Assembly (NCBI RefSeq): GCF_021228235.1
Contig: NZ_JAJQRG010000002.1
Coordinates: 248,001-312,000, forward strand
DNA from: Pseudophaeobacter flagellatus
GTDB taxonomy: Bacteria > Pseudomonadota > Alphaproteobacteria > Rhodobacterales > Rhodobacteraceae
Direction: 5' to 3'
DNA: 64,000 nucleotides
Position 1 is the stretch's first letter. Every line of letters begins with the position of its first letter. The translations under genes and the position numbers were made by a program. Below, one piece after another: positions 1 through 8,965 of this stretch. The notes beneath the pieces were generated by a model. That model made no database searches. It was not told the DNA's origin and saw nothing but the letters and a program-made list of their open reading frames with translations.

Positions 1-1671
1 GAAGTCGGGGCGCGGTTTGCCCTGGACGGGATGCCCGGCAAGCAGATGGCGATTGATGCTGATATGGCTGCTGGGGCCATTGACCATGCCACCGCCAAGG
101 CGCGCCGGGAAAACGACCAGAAGGAAACCACCTTCTTTGGCTCCTTGGATGGGGCCTCGAAATTTGTCAAAGGCGATGCGGTTGCAGGCCTGCTTATCAC
201 CCTTTTGAACCTGGTCATGGGCTTGGTCATGGGGGTTCTGGTGCAGGGGATGCCGGTCTCGGCCGCCTTTGAAACCTATGCGATCCTGACTGTCGGCGAT
301 GGTCTGGTGTCGCAGATCCCATCTGTGATCATTTCGATTGCCGCGGCGCTGCTGCTGGCCCGTGGCGGTGCCACCGGCGCGACCGATATTGCGCTGGTGG
401 ATCAGTTCGGCAAGCATCCGGCGGCGCTGGCAACGGTTTCTGTCTTGATGATCATGTTTGCGCTGGTTCCCGGCCTGCCTTTCCTGCCGTTTCTTCTCGG
501 TGGGGGGATTCTTGGTTTTGCGGCCTATCGTTTGCAGATGAAGGTCCAGGCCAGGCAAGAGGCTGAGATCGAAGAAGAAATGGAAGAGACTGCCAATCCA
601 ACGCCAAGCAAGGCGCTGGGGGATATTCTGGATCTTGACGATCTGCACCTGGAGTTTGCCCCGGATCTGGTCAGCATGGTGCTTGATGCCGGCACCGGGC
701 TGGATGCGCGGATTGCCAATATGCGGACCCATATCGCCACCAGCTTTGGTCTGATCCTGCCGGAAATCCGGCTGACCGATCAGGCCGATCTGGATCGTGG
801 GACTTACGTGGTCAGGGTGCAGGGTGTGGAACAGGTGCGCGGCACGCTGCATCCCGATATGGTGCTGGCGCTGATGCCCGATAACCACGATGCACTGCCT
901 CCCGGAACCGATGTGACCGAACCCGTCTATGGTGCCCCCGCGCGTTGGATCAAGGGGGTGCAACAGCAAGACGCGGTTCTGGCCGGGGCCACCGTCGTGA
1001 CCCCGCCTGAAATTCTGGCGACCCATCTTCTGGAGGTAATCAAGCAGAACTTTGCCCGCCTGCTGACCTTCAAATCCCTGCGTCGTTTGCTGAATGAGAT
1101 GAGCGATCTGTCGGATCCCTTCCGGGCCGAGGCCAATCGCAAACTGCTAGAGGATCTGGTGCCTGACAAGGTACCAATGGATACGCTGCATTCGGTGCTG
1201 CGCCTGCTGTTGGAAGAGCGGGTCTCAATCCGCAATATCCCGCTGATCCTGGAAGCCATCGCCGAAGCCCGCGTGCATGTGACCCAGCCGGAAGCCATCT
1301 GCGAACATGTGCGTCAGCGCCTGGGCTTCCAACTGGTGGCCGAGATGAAGCGCGAGGACGGAACCATCCCTCTGATCCAGCTGGCACCGGAATGGGAAGA
1401 AACATTCTCGACCTATCAGGTGGATGTCAGCGGTGGCAATCTCGATGTGGCGCTGCCGCCGGATATGTTCAATCGCCTGGCCGAAGGGCTGAGCGAACGT
1501 TTGAGCACGGTGACAGATCAGGGTGTTTTTGCCGCTGTCGTGACCTCTACCCGGCGTCGCCGTTATCTGCGCACCATTCTGAAATCACGTGGCATCACCA
1601 ATCCGGTGCTCTCCTTCGAGGAAATCGGTCTTGAGGCCCGCCCGGCACTGGTGGGAATGGTTGCCGCATGA
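1..1671 (+). CDS. flhA: Flagellar export gate protein FlhA (5' end outside window)
   Basis: The integral membrane gate of the flagellar type III export apparatus, whose cytoplasmic domain docks chaperone-substrate complexes. The frame is open from base 1, so the gene starts upstream; 556 residues are present against about 690-700 in the family. The first codons read EVGARFALDGMPGKQMAID, the FHIPEP signature. Hydrophobic segments follow near residues 60-80, 90-120 and 140-175. From about residue 195 comes the soluble C-terminal domain. The stop overlaps the fliR start in an ATGA, so the genes are translationally coupled. Confidence 0.96.
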   Translation, partial: EVGARFALDGMPGKQMAIDADMAAGAIDHATAKARRENDQKETTFFGSLDGASKFVKGDAVAGLLITLLNLVMGLVMGVLVQGMPVSAAFETYAILTVGDGLVSQIPSVIISIAAALLLARGGATGATDIALVDQFGKHPAALATVSVLMIMFALVPGLPFLPFLLGGGILGFAAYRLQMKVQARQEAEIEEEMEETANPTPSKALGDILDLDDLHLEFAPDLVSMVLDAGTGLDARIANMRTHIATSFGLILPEIRLTDQADLDRGTYVVRVQGVEQVRGTLHPDMVLALMPDNHDALPPGTDVTEPVYGAPARWIKGVQQQDAVLAGATVVTPPEILATHLLEVIKQNFARLLTFKSLRRLLNEMSDLSDPFRAEANRKLLEDLVPDKVPMDTLHSVLRLLLEERVSIRNIPLILEAIAEARVHVTQPEAICEHVRQRLGFQLVAEMKREDGTIPLIQLAPEWEETFSTYQVDVSGGNLDVALPPDMFNRLAEGLSERLSTVTDQGVFAAVVTSTRRRRYLRTILKSRGITNPVLSFEEIGLEARPALVGMVAA

Positions 1672-2447
1672 CACCGCTGGACTTTCCTCCGGAATTACGG
1701 GCGTTTCTTGGGGCGAGTTTCTGGCATTTTGCCATTGTATTTTTGCGCGTCGGGGCAATGACCTCTGTCTTGCCGGCCTTTGGCGAGCAATATGTGCCGA
1801 TGCGGGTCAAGCTGGCGATTGCGGTTGCCTTTACCTTCATCGTGGCACCGACGCTGGCGCGGTTCGCGGAACCGGAAACGCCCCTGCATTTTGCCCATCT
1901 GGTCGTAAGCGAAACAATTATAGGCCTGGGGCTGGGCATTGCGGTCCGGCTGTTTGTGATGGGGCTGCAGATCGCCGGCACCATCGCAGCACAGAGCACC
2001 TCTTTGTCGCAGGTTCTGGGCAATATCGGTGCCGAGGCACTGCCCGCCATCGGGGGGGTCTTGTTGGTCTCGGGGCTTGCCCTGGCGGTGATGATGGGGC
2101 TGCATGTCCGGGTGGCCGAGTTCCTGATTTATTCCTATCAGATCTTTCCGGCAGGCGCCTATCCAGATCCGGCCGGCTTTTCGGAATGGGGCATTCACCG
2201 GATTGCCAAGGCCTTTTACATGGGCTTCACCCTTTCGGCGCCCTTCTTGATCACGGCGGTGATTTACAACCTGACACTGGGGGTGATCAACCGGGCCATG
2301 CCACAGTTGATGGTGGTCTTTATCGGTGCGCCGGTGATCACCTTTGGTGGATTGTTCATCTTGATGGTGGCCAGCCCGATGATCCTTGATGTCTGGATCC
2401 GAGAGATGATGACCTTCTTCTCCAATCCTGGAGGTGGCCTGCCATGA
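1668..2447 (+). CDS. fliR: Flagellar biosynthetic protein FliR
   Basis: Membrane component of the type III export gate that assembles with FliP and FliQ into the entry pore of the basal body. The 259-residue product has the usual FliR length and about six hydrophobic segments, with the conserved region LRVGAMTSVLPAFGEQYVP near residue 25 and a C-terminal helix ending in the short cytoplasmic tail. The start ATG overlaps the flhA stop and the stop overlaps the flhB start (both ATGA), giving a tightly coupled flhA-fliR-flhB unit. Confidence 0.96.
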   Translation: MTPLDFPPELRAFLGASFWHFAIVFLRVGAMTSVLPAFGEQYVPMRVKLAIAVAFTFIVAPTLARFAEPETPLHFAHLVVSETIIGLGLGIAVRLFVMGLQIAGTIAAQSTSLSQVLGNIGAEALPAIGGVLLVSGLALAVMMGLHVRVAEFLIYSYQIFPAGAYPDPAGFSEWGIHRIAKAFYMGFTLSAPFLITAVIYNLTLGVINRAMPQLMVVFIGAPVITFGGLFILMVASPMILDVWIREMMTFFSNPGGGLP

Positions 2448-3526
2448 GCGATGACGATGATTCAGAAAAGTCATTTGAGCCCACCGAAGAGAAACTGCGA
2501 AAGGCGCGGGAAAAAGGTGAAGTTGCCAAATCCACCGACCTGTCGGTTGCGGCTGCTTATATGGGGCTGGTTGTTGCCTTTTATGCGTTTGGTTATGACA
2601 TGGTCACCGGGCTTGGCACGGTGTTGATGTCGATAATTGACCAACCGGATCGACTGGCAAAGCAACTGTTTTCGGGTAATGGCACTCCGCCGGTGGGTGG
2701 CATGATTTCTGCTATGGTCTGGCCGCTTATTCCGTTGTTTATGATTCCCTTTGTCCTGGTTCTTTTGTCGATCGTTGGCCAAAGAGCCATGGTTTTCGCC
2801 ACCACCAAGCTAGAACCAAAAATGTCGCGGATCTCGGTGGTTTCCAACGCCAAGAACAAATTTGGCCGCGCTGGGCTGTTCGAGTTTGGCAAAAGCACGA
2901 TCAAGCTGATTCTCTATTCGATCTGTCTGGGGGTCTATCTGAACTCTCGGATGCCTGAAATGATCGCCTCGGCGGCAACCGGGCCTTTTTCGGTGATCAA
3001 GATGCTGGCCGAGCTGGGGATGGAATTCCTGGTGATTGCGCTGCTGATTTCGCTGATTATCGGTGTGGTTGATGCGATCTTCCAGCACGATGAACATCGC
3101 CGCAAAAACATGATGTCGCGCAAGGAAATCATGGACGAGCACAAAGACTCTGAAGGTGATCCGCATATGAAGAATAAGCGCCGCCAAAAAGCCCAGGAAA
3201 TTGCTATGGGGCAGATGATGGCGGCCGTGCCAGAGGCCAGCGTTGTTATCGTCAACCCGACCCACTATGCGGTGGCACTGCAATGGGGCGGTGGTGCCGG
3301 GACTGCGCCGGTCTGCGTTGCCAAGGGCGTCGACGAGGTTGCCGCCACCATCCGGCGCATTGCCAATGAAAATGCCGTTCCAATACATTCTGATCCGCCG
3401 ACGGCACGGGCGCTTTATGCGACCATCGGTATCGGGGATGAGGTGGAAGAAGAATACTACGCACCGGTCGCCGCCGCGATCCGGTTCGCTGAAGAGATGC
3501 GCCAGCGGGCAAAAGGAGGAATGTGA
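2444..3526 (+). CDS. flhB: Flagellar export switch protein FlhB
   Basis: Controls the switch from rod/hook to filament export. The 360-residue protein starts with the typical polar segment (EKSFEPTEEKLRKAREKGEV), then four hydrophobic segments between about residues 25 and 215, then the cytoplasmic domain. The autocleavage motif NPTH is intact, with Asn at residue 271. A strong ribosome site (aaaggagga) for the next gene lies inside its last codons, so the downstream gene is coupled. Confidence 0.96.
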   Translation: MSDDDDSEKSFEPTEEKLRKAREKGEVAKSTDLSVAAAYMGLVVAFYAFGYDMVTGLGTVLMSIIDQPDRLAKQLFSGNGTPPVGGMISAMVWPLIPLFMIPFVLVLLSIVGQRAMVFATTKLEPKMSRISVVSNAKNKFGRAGLFEFGKSTIKLILYSICLGVYLNSRMPEMIASAATGPFSVIKMLAELGMEFLVIALLISLIIGVVDAIFQHDEHRRKNMMSRKEIMDEHKDSEGDPHMKNKRRQKAQEIAMGQMMAAVPEASVVIVNPTHYAVALQWGGGAGTAPVCVAKGVDEVAATIRRIANENAVPIHSDPPTARALYATIGIGDEVEEEYYAPVAAAIRFAEEMRQRAKGGM

Positions 3527-3930
3527 TGCAACAGAAGATGGCAATGCTGACCCAGATGGCCGCCGTGACCGAGGCACAATATCTGAAGGAACACGCCAAG
3601 ATCAAACCGATCCTCGACCATGAGGCGCGCCTGCGTGGGCAGATCAGCAAGCTCGACGCGCAGGTGCAAGAGGCCCGCGACGAGGCCAACAAGGACATGC
3701 CGATGAAGGCCCTGGGCGCAGATCTGTTGTGGCAGGGCTGGCACACCACTGCACGGCGCAATCTCAACATGCAGCTGGCGCAGGTTACCGCCCGCAAGCT
3801 GATGGCAATGGATCGCCTGCGCAAGAGCTTTGGCCGCAAGACGGCAGTGGGGGATATGGTGAAGACCGAAAAAACCCGGATCAAGACCCAGCGCGCCAAG
3901 ACACTGGAAGAACAACTGCTGCAATTGTGA
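3526..3930 (+). CDS. Conserved flagellar-cluster protein, coiled-coil, function unknown
   Basis: A 134-residue, highly charged, largely helical protein with no signal peptide or membrane segment. Long heptad-like stretches (for example around LRGQISKLDAQVQEARDEAN) suggest a coiled coil. It starts at ATG 3526, overlapping the last base of the flhB stop, five bases after AGGAGGA; GTG 3523 is a less likely alternative because it lies too close to the site. It is the last gene of the flhA-fliR-flhB unit. Size and coiled-coil character recall FliJ or another small export/chaperone protein, but I do not recognise a family motif, so the role is inferred from position only. Confidence 0.85.
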   Translation: MQQKMAMLTQMAAVTEAQYLKEHAKIKPILDHEARLRGQISKLDAQVQEARDEANKDMPMKALGADLLWQGWHTTARRNLNMQLAQVTARKLMAMDRLRKSFGRKTAVGDMVKTEKTRIKTQRAKTLEEQLLQL

Positions 3931-4071
3931 GGTTCAGCACCTGAGTTACCCCGAAGCGGCCAGCGCGGCCCCCTGCGCCCCCACGCTGTATTGTTCTGGT
4001 CTCGGCAGAAATTTTGGCCAAACGGGGTTTGCCCCAGCCATTTCATCACAAGAAAGCAGTGGTTTTTCTGG

Positions 4072-4812
4072 TCACAGTGTTCGCAAGAGAAGCTCGAACA
4101 TTAGCATTCCGGCAATCGACATGGTCACAGCGCTGGCGATCATCGGGCTTGTTGCGTTTTCAAGAGCCTCTGGGATCAATTCTGACAGGGTCATCCAGAT
4201 CATAGCGCCGGCGGCCAAACCCAGCCCGACGGGCAGGAACGGGGTGAAGAACGTCACGAACATGAAGGCGGGTACAGCCAGGATCGGCTGAGGCAGGCTT
4301 GAGAAAATGCTCCAGCCCACTGCCTGCCAGATCTTGGTGCCCCTGGGAATCAATACAAGAGCGATGGCAAGCCCTTCGGGAATGTTGTGTACGGCGATCG
4401 CTGCGGTAATGAATTCGCCCAGATTGCCGTCTCCGGCATAGGCGACGCCAACGCCGACGCCCTCAGCCGCTGAATGCAACGTCATGATCCCGACAATCAT
4501 CAGCATCTTGATGGCATCAGCCCCTTTGATTGCCCCAAAGCGTAAGTCGTCGTAGCGTTCAATGATGCTGTAGCTGAACGCGATAAACATAAAGCCGCCA
4601 AGCAGCCCCAGAATTGTGCGAATGGGGCTAAGCGCGCTCCCTTCCTTGAGTAGGCTGAAGCTGGCTGCGAGCATCAACCCAGCAGCAATACCATTACAAA
4701 TGGAGACGGCTTTGGGCGACATACGGCGCCAAAATACAAACGGTAAAGGACCAAGGCCAGTTGCCAGCGCCGTGACAAGCGCTGCAAGAAAAACAAGGGT
4801 GATTGGGTCCAT
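4072..4812 (-). CDS. ZIP family metal (zinc) transporter
   Basis: A 246-residue polytopic membrane protein of the ZIP/ZupT type that moves divalent metal, probably zinc, into the cytoplasm. The diagnostic metal-site helix HNIPEGLAIALVL is present near residue 135, and the preceding helix carries the His/Glu set MTLHSAAEGVGVG near residue 105. I chose ATG 4812 (MDPITL), preceded by a GAGG site; an upstream in-frame start at 4860 would add 16 unlikely residues. It lies downstream of the fliL operon on the same strand but beyond a hairpin, so it is probably transcribed separately. Confidence 0.88.
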   Translation of the reverse strand: MDPITLVFLAALVTALATGLGPLPFVFWRRMSPKAVSICNGIAAGLMLAASFSLLKEGSALSPIRTILGLLGGFMFIAFSYSIIERYDDLRFGAIKGADAIKMLMIVGIMTLHSAAEGVGVGVAYAGDGNLGEFITAAIAVHNIPEGLAIALVLIPRGTKIWQAVGWSIFSSLPQPILAVPAFMFVTFFTPFLPVGLGLAAGAMIWMTLSELIPEALENATSPMIASAVTMSIAGMLMFELLLRTL

Positions 4813-5160
4813 GATGGCCTCGGTCTGGACAGAATTTCTAATGCAAAGGGGCTGCAGCATCAGATCAGTTTGGAATCGTTCTAATGTTATTTAGGGCAAT
4901 TCTAAATTGCTGTGAAGCAAATTTCTACAGCTTCTGAGAATGGATCCCCCATCGCTTGGCCGCCAATGACGGACAAACAACCGTTGCGGCGGCCATTGCG
5001 AAGGTCTGCAAAATCGGCTGAGCCGAAATCCAGCCAGTGGTGCAGCGCGTGCTCTTGGGCTGGATATGAAAACGCCGACACCTGAAGAAATCAGGCGTCA
5101 GCGTTTCAGTTATTTTGTCTGTGTCTGCTATTCTTCGGGCCAGAGAAGGCGGCATTTGCC
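4813..5160. other. Non-coding gap between fliL and the ZIP transporter
   Basis: These 348 bases hold no gene I can support. They contain the probable fliL-operon terminator (5069-5106) and a short palindrome TCGGCT-G-AGCCGA at 5014-5026. The rest should include the promoter of the ZIP gene. A 76-codon minus-strand frame (4925-5155) has no recognisable features. Confidence 0.6.
5069..5106 (-). terminator. Probable terminator of the flgB-fliL operon
   Basis: Read on the minus strand, an interrupted stem of 14 pairs (AAACGC, GAC and CCTGA blocks against their complements, two single mismatches) closes a five-base loop and runs into TTTTC. It lies 55 bases beyond the fliL stop. Confidence 0.6.
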
Positions 5161-5691
5161 TTAGACGTCCTGGCGCGAAATTTCCACGATCAAAACGTCA
5201 TAGATGCCTTTGCCCAGTTCCTTTTGTGCGGCTTCGCGCAGGGCGGTACGCAGCGGGTTGAGTACATCAGAGCGGGTAAAGGCCCCGCGAAAGCCGCCCA
5301 TATTGGCGTGGTCAAACAGCACCTGCAGGAAGGCATCGCGCAGTTTGGGTTCCAGCAGACGAATTTTCTCGCTCATGCCGGGCTTTGCCTCCAGGCTCAG
5401 CGCAATCACCACCAACGAGGAAAGATTGTCACGCTCGACCACGGGGATCACAAACTGGTTGTCGATCTTGACGTATTCGCGGTCTTTTTCCGGCGCAAGA
5501 TGATCTGATCCCGCGTCGTCATCCGTGTGAGAGTCCGCGGCCTCTTCGGAATGATCAAGGTCGTCGGCCATACTGTCGTCGGTGGCATGGGCCGCTGTGG
5601 GGGCCGGGGCGGGGGCCAGCATGATGCCAGCCCCAATTCCAGCCCCGGTTCCAACAATCAGCAGGATAACAGGAAGTAATTTAGCGATCAT
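5161..5691 (-). CDS. fliL: Flagellar basal body protein FliL
   Basis: Inner-membrane protein that surrounds the stator near the basal body. The 176-residue product has one N-terminal hydrophobic segment (about residues 4-27). An acidic Ala/Asp/His linker (residues 30-70) follows, then the conserved periplasmic FliL domain with a region such as REYVKIDNQFVIPVV. It is the last gene of the minus-strand operon, eight bases after flgH. Confidence 0.93.
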   Translation of the reverse strand: MIAKLLPVILLIVGTGAGIGAGIMLAPAPAPTAAHATDDSMADDLDHSEEAADSHTDDDAGSDHLAPEKDREYVKIDNQFVIPVVERDNLSSLVVIALSLEAKPGMSEKIRLLEPKLRDAFLQVLFDHANMGGFRGAFTRSDVLNPLRTALREAAQKELGKGIYDVLIVEISRQDV

Positions 5692-5699
5692 GGGTCACC

Positions 5700-6440
5700 T
5701 CAGAATGGTAGGATCGCGTCCAGCACTTGCTGGCCGTATCGCGGTTGTTGCACATCGGTAATCTGTCCGCGTCCACCATAAGAGATGCGCGCCGAGGCGA
5801 TTTTGTCATAGGTGATTTCGTTCTGGCGGCTGATGTCCTGTGGCCGCACGTAGCCGGACACAAGCAGTTCGCGTAGCTCAAAGTTCACCCGGACCTCCTG
5901 TTTGCCGCTGATGGCAAGAACACCATTTGGCAGGACATCAATCACGGTGGCGGCGACGCGCAGTTCCAGCTTTTCGCTGCGTTTGACCGATCCATTGCCC
6001 TTGGAGCTGCTCGACCCGGTCAGATCAACCGCATCCGCCGAAGAGGCTCCATCGGGCAGATGTTCGTCAAGCCGCTGTGGCAGGCCCAACAGCTGCGGCA
6101 TGCCCAGGCTTTCGGCGCTGGAGCGCGAGCGGCTGGTGCCGTTGGAGATTTCGGCCTCTTCGTCGATCTGGATTGCAACGGTCAGGATATCACCCTTGTT
6201 GATCGCCCGGCGATCCCCCAGCAGCGAATTCTGCGACCCGCTCCAGAGAGAGGAGCCATCAACAGCGCGTTGGTTTTGGACCTCGTTGGGCAACCCCCGC
6301 CAGAGCATGGCGACATGTTCCGGGGATTCCGCAGTGGGGGACATGGTGGGCGGTTTGCCTATGTGGTCCATGCGGGCACAGGCCCCCATAAGAACCAGTC
6401 CGGCAAGTGCAAGTTTGGTGGCAATTGATTTCGTTTTCAT
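5700..6440 (-). CDS. flgH: Flagellar L-ring lipoprotein FlgH
   Basis: Outer-membrane lipoprotein forming the L ring around the rod. The 246-residue form begins MKTKSIATKL and carries a lipobox ending LMGAC, with the lipidated Cys at residue 21. The mature part has the family block WSGSQNSLLGDRRAINKGD and the C-terminal SGYVRPQDISRQNEITYDKIA. I chose ATG 6440, whose first base overlaps the flgA stop; the longer frame from 6521 runs inside flgA and has no signal sequence. Confidence 0.95.
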   Translation of the reverse strand: MKTKSIATKLALAGLVLMGACARMDHIGKPPTMSPTAESPEHVAMLWRGLPNEVQNQRAVDGSSLWSGSQNSLLGDRRAINKGDILTVAIQIDEEAEISNGTSRSRSSAESLGMPQLLGLPQRLDEHLPDGASSADAVDLTGSSSSKGNGSVKRSEKLELRVAATVIDVLPNGVLAISGKQEVRVNFELRELLVSGYVRPQDISRQNEITYDKIASARISYGGRGQITDVQQPRYGQQVLDAILPF

Positions 6441-6856
6441 TATCTTACCTCTACTGTCCCGTCTGCATTGACACGCCCGGTTATCGTGCTGCGTGATGCT
6501 AGGTTCATGACTTTGATCCATTCGCCTTCGCTGCCGCGATCCAGGGCGCGACCCTCTGCCAGGATGGTCAGGCCGCTGCGGCGAAACGAGAGCATGACAA
6601 GATCGTTCCGATCGATGATGGCGGCGGGGCCGATATCGCCGGGGCGCATGGGGCGCCCGGGATATAGCGGCACGCGGGCTTCCATTCCCACCACTTCATT
6701 TGCATCTGACATGGCACCAGCGACCTGGCCTGGTTTAAAGGTCAGGTCGCTGGCACGAATGACTTCTTTGGCGCGGATGGTACGCAGGGGCACCAGAATA
6801 TCCGCCCAGGCGGGCTGAACAGTCAGTGCAATGAGAAGGGCAAGAATGTGTTTCAT
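6440..6856 (-). CDS. flgA: P-ring assembly chaperone FlgA
   Basis: Periplasmic chaperone for P-ring (FlgI) assembly. The product has 138 residues. A signal peptide with likely cleavage after AWA (residues 16-18) precedes a SAF-type domain (from about residue 24, LVPLRTIRAKEVIRASDLTF). The C-terminal part binds the ring subunits (GEWIKVMNLASRSTITGRV). This is the short FlgA form with one SAF domain, common in alphaproteobacteria. Its start abuts the flgG stop. Confidence 0.92.
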   Translation of the reverse strand: MKHILALLIALTVQPAWADILVPLRTIRAKEVIRASDLTFKPGQVAGAMSDANEVVGMEARVPLYPGRPMRPGDIGPAAIIDRNDLVMLSFRRSGLTILAEGRALDRGSEGEWIKVMNLASRSTITGRVNADGTVEVR

Positions 6857-7641
6857 TAGCGGATCTGTGTCGTTGCTGACATCATCTGGTCGACGGCCGA
6901 GATGACTTTGGAGTTCATTTCATAGCCGCGCTGCGCTTCGATCAGTTCGGTCACCTGGCGCACCGAATCAACAGAGCTTGCTTCCAGATAGCCCTGGCGC
7001 AGGGTGCCCAGGCCGTCTTCGCCGGCGGTGGATACATTTGCCGCGCCCGAGGCTTCTGTCTCTGCAAAGAGGTTGCTGCCGATCGCTTCCAGCCCCTTGG
7101 GGTTGGTAAAGCTGGCCAGGTTGAACTGACCCAGCAGCTGGCCCTCGGGGGTTTCGTCAAAATAGGCGTAGACTTCACCTTCGGCATTGATCGAAATGCT
7201 CAGCGCGTCATCCGGGATAGTCACGTCCGGGGCCACGGTATAGCCGTCCGAGGTGACGATCAGCCCCTCTGATGAGCGTTTCAAAGAACCATCCCGCGTA
7301 TAGCCGCTCTGCCCAGAGGGCAGTGTGACTTCGAGATAGCCTTTGCCTTCGATGGCGACATCTAGATCGCTGTTGGTCTGTTCCAGCGCACCCTGTTGCA
7401 GATGCACAGAGATGGCCGCAGGCCGCACACCCAGGCCGACCTGCACACCGGTTGGCAGAATGGTGCCATCAGATGCATTGATCGTGCCGGCGCGGCTGAC
7501 CTGCTGATAGTGCAGATCGGCAAATTCAGCCCGGCGCGGGTTGTAGGCTGTGGTGTTCATATTGGCTAGGTTGTTCGCAATGGTTTCAACACGCAGTTGC
7601 TGTGCGCTCATACCAGTTGCAGCGATTTTTAGGGCACGCAT
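6856..7641 (-). CDS. flgG: Distal rod protein FlgG
   Basis: Builds the distal flagellar rod through the periplasm. The 261-residue product has the N-terminal rod signature (MSAQQLRVETIANNLANMNT), a central hook-like domain (residues 80-190) and the C-terminal helical motif VTELIEAQRGYEMNSKVI. The length is the usual one for FlgG. It lies ten bases after flgF in the same operon. Confidence 0.96.
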   Translation of the reverse strand: MRALKIAATGMSAQQLRVETIANNLANMNTTAYNPRRAEFADLHYQQVSRAGTINASDGTILPTGVQVGLGVRPAAISVHLQQGALEQTNSDLDVAIEGKGYLEVTLPSGQSGYTRDGSLKRSSEGLIVTSDGYTVAPDVTIPDDALSISINAEGEVYAYFDETPEGQLLGQFNLASFTNPKGLEAIGSNLFAETEASGAANVSTAGEDGLGTLRQGYLEASSVDSVRQVTELIEAQRGYEMNSKVISAVDQMMSATTQIR

Positions 7642-7651
7642 CGGTTGTCTC

Positions 7652-8368
7652 CTACGATTTGATCAGGTTTTTAATGGCGTTACGGATGCGCTGGTCTTCT
7701 GTTTCCAGGAAACTCTGGCCCATTTCATAGGCGCGCTGGATTTCAATCATGCGGGTCACCTGGGTGATCGCATTGACGTTGGAGCCTTCGAGATAGCCCT
7801 GCACCATCTTGGCGCCTTCGGCGTCGACGATTTCACCTTCGGCGCGGAACATCACTCCGTCCTCGCGCATCAGAATGGTTTCTTCGTCTGGCTGGAACAG
7901 GCCAATCTGACCAACCGCATTGCCATCTGCTGTGATGGTGCCATTGGCGCCCACTTGGATTGATTCTGCGGTGCCTGGCACAAAGACAGGCGCGCGGCCT
8001 GCATCCAGAACCCGGTGGCCATCCATGGTCACCAGATCGCCTTCGGCATTGGGCGAAAAGGCACCCGAGCGGGTCAGCCGTTCCCCCTGCGGGGTTTCGA
8101 TCATGAAATAGGCATCGCCTTCGATTGCAAAATCAAAGGTGCCGCCCGTCTGGGTCAGCTGGCCTTGCTCCATCGAGGTGTTGAAGATATTGGCCCGCGC
8201 CATGGACAGCGATTCCTGTCCCTGAGAGGTCTGTACAAATTCCGAAAAGATCAGCCCTTCAGAGCGATAGCCCGTGGTGGCAGAGTTGGCGATGTTGTTT
8301 GCCACCACACGCATTTCACGCATGAGACCAGTCTGACGGGATAGGGTTGCATAGCCTGCGGATTCCAT
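7652..8368 (-). CDS. flgF: Proximal rod protein FlgF
   Basis: Rod protein between FlgB/FlgC and FlgG. The 238-residue product starts MESAGYATLSRQTGLMREM, carries the rod signature ANNIANSATTGYRSEGL, and ends with VTRMIEIQRAYEMGQSFLE. ATG 8368 is chosen because the family start aligns there; a longer frame to 8596 only reads antisense to the fliQ frame. It follows fliQ by two bases. Confidence 0.96.
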   Translation of the reverse strand: MESAGYATLSRQTGLMREMRVVANNIANSATTGYRSEGLIFSEFVQTSQGQESLSMARANIFNTSMEQGQLTQTGGTFDFAIEGDAYFMIETPQGERLTRSGAFSPNAEGDLVTMDGHRVLDAGRAPVFVPGTAESIQVGANGTITADGNAVGQIGLFQPDEETILMREDGVMFRAEGEIVDAEGAKMVQGYLEGSNVNAITQVTRMIEIQRAYEMGQSFLETEDQRIRNAIKNLIKS

Positions 8369-8370
8369 CA

Positions 8371-8640
8371 CTAAACTCCTGCAATCAAGGGAATGACATG
8401 GCCATTGAAAAAGGCCACGAGCGTTTGGGTCATGAAGCCCATCGACATCCAGAACACGACGACAATGGCCGCCAGCTTGGGAACAAAGGTCAGGGTCATT
8501 TCCTGTACCGATGTCAGGGCTTGAAACAGGCCAATGGCAAGGCCAACAATCAGGGCCACCGCCAAGATCGGTGACGACATGGTCACCGCGGCCCAAAGCG
8601 CCTGTCTCAGAGTGTCGTAGAATTGGCCTTCGCTCATCAT
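8371..8640 (-). CDS. fliQ: Flagellar export gate protein FliQ
   Basis: Small two-helix membrane subunit of the FliPQR export gate. The 89-residue product begins MMSEGQFYDTLRQALWAAV and has hydrophobic segments at about residues 15-37 and 52-75, the normal FliQ pattern. Two consecutive ATGs (8640 and 8637) are possible starts; the second gives the commoner MSE start and 88 residues. It lies between fliE and flgF. Confidence 0.93.
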   Translation of the reverse strand: MMSEGQFYDTLRQALWAAVTMSSPILAVALIVGLAIGLFQALTSVQEMTLTFVPKLAAIVVVFWMSMGFMTQTLVAFFNGHVIPLIAGV

Positions 8641-8644
8641 GGGC

Positions 8645-8944
8645 TTAGACCGGCATCCGAAGGATTTCTTGGTAGGCTTCGACAACCTTGTTGCGCACGG
8701 TGACGGCGGTTTCGACGGCCAGTTCTGTCTGTGCCAGGGCCTGCACCAGGGCATGTGGATCGCCACCGCCTGTCATGGACTGCACTGCAGTCTGTTCGCC
8801 AACCTGCATAGTATTGTTAAAGCTGGCAAAGCTGTTGCGCAGTTGATCGGTGGCGCTGGTGCCGTGGAATTCCGGGTCAACCTTGGTGGCGGGGCGGGCT
8901 GCAGCGTAGCCACCAGCGGCGGCAGTGATAGAGCGAATATCCAT
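8645..8944 (-). CDS. fliE: Hook-basal body protein FliE
   Basis: Joins the MS ring to the rod. The 99-residue product has the family's conserved C-terminal half (HALVQALAQTELAVETAVTV, then VRNKVVEAYQEILRMPV) and a low-complexity Ala/Gly N-terminus. It is preceded by a clear ribosome site (aggagatcc) and sits between flgC and fliQ. Confidence 0.94.
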   Translation of the reverse strand: MDIRSITAAAGGYAAARPATKVDPEFHGTSATDQLRNSFASFNNTMQVGEQTAVQSMTGGGDPHALVQALAQTELAVETAVTVRNKVVEAYQEILRMPV

Positions 8945-8965
8945 TCTGGATCTCCTCGAATGTGG

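Noticed and set aside
4925-5155. 76-codon minus-strand frame between fliL and the ZIP gene
   Set aside because: No recognisable motif and it overlaps the likely fliL terminator. A weak resemblance to regulator fragments on the other strand did not hold up.
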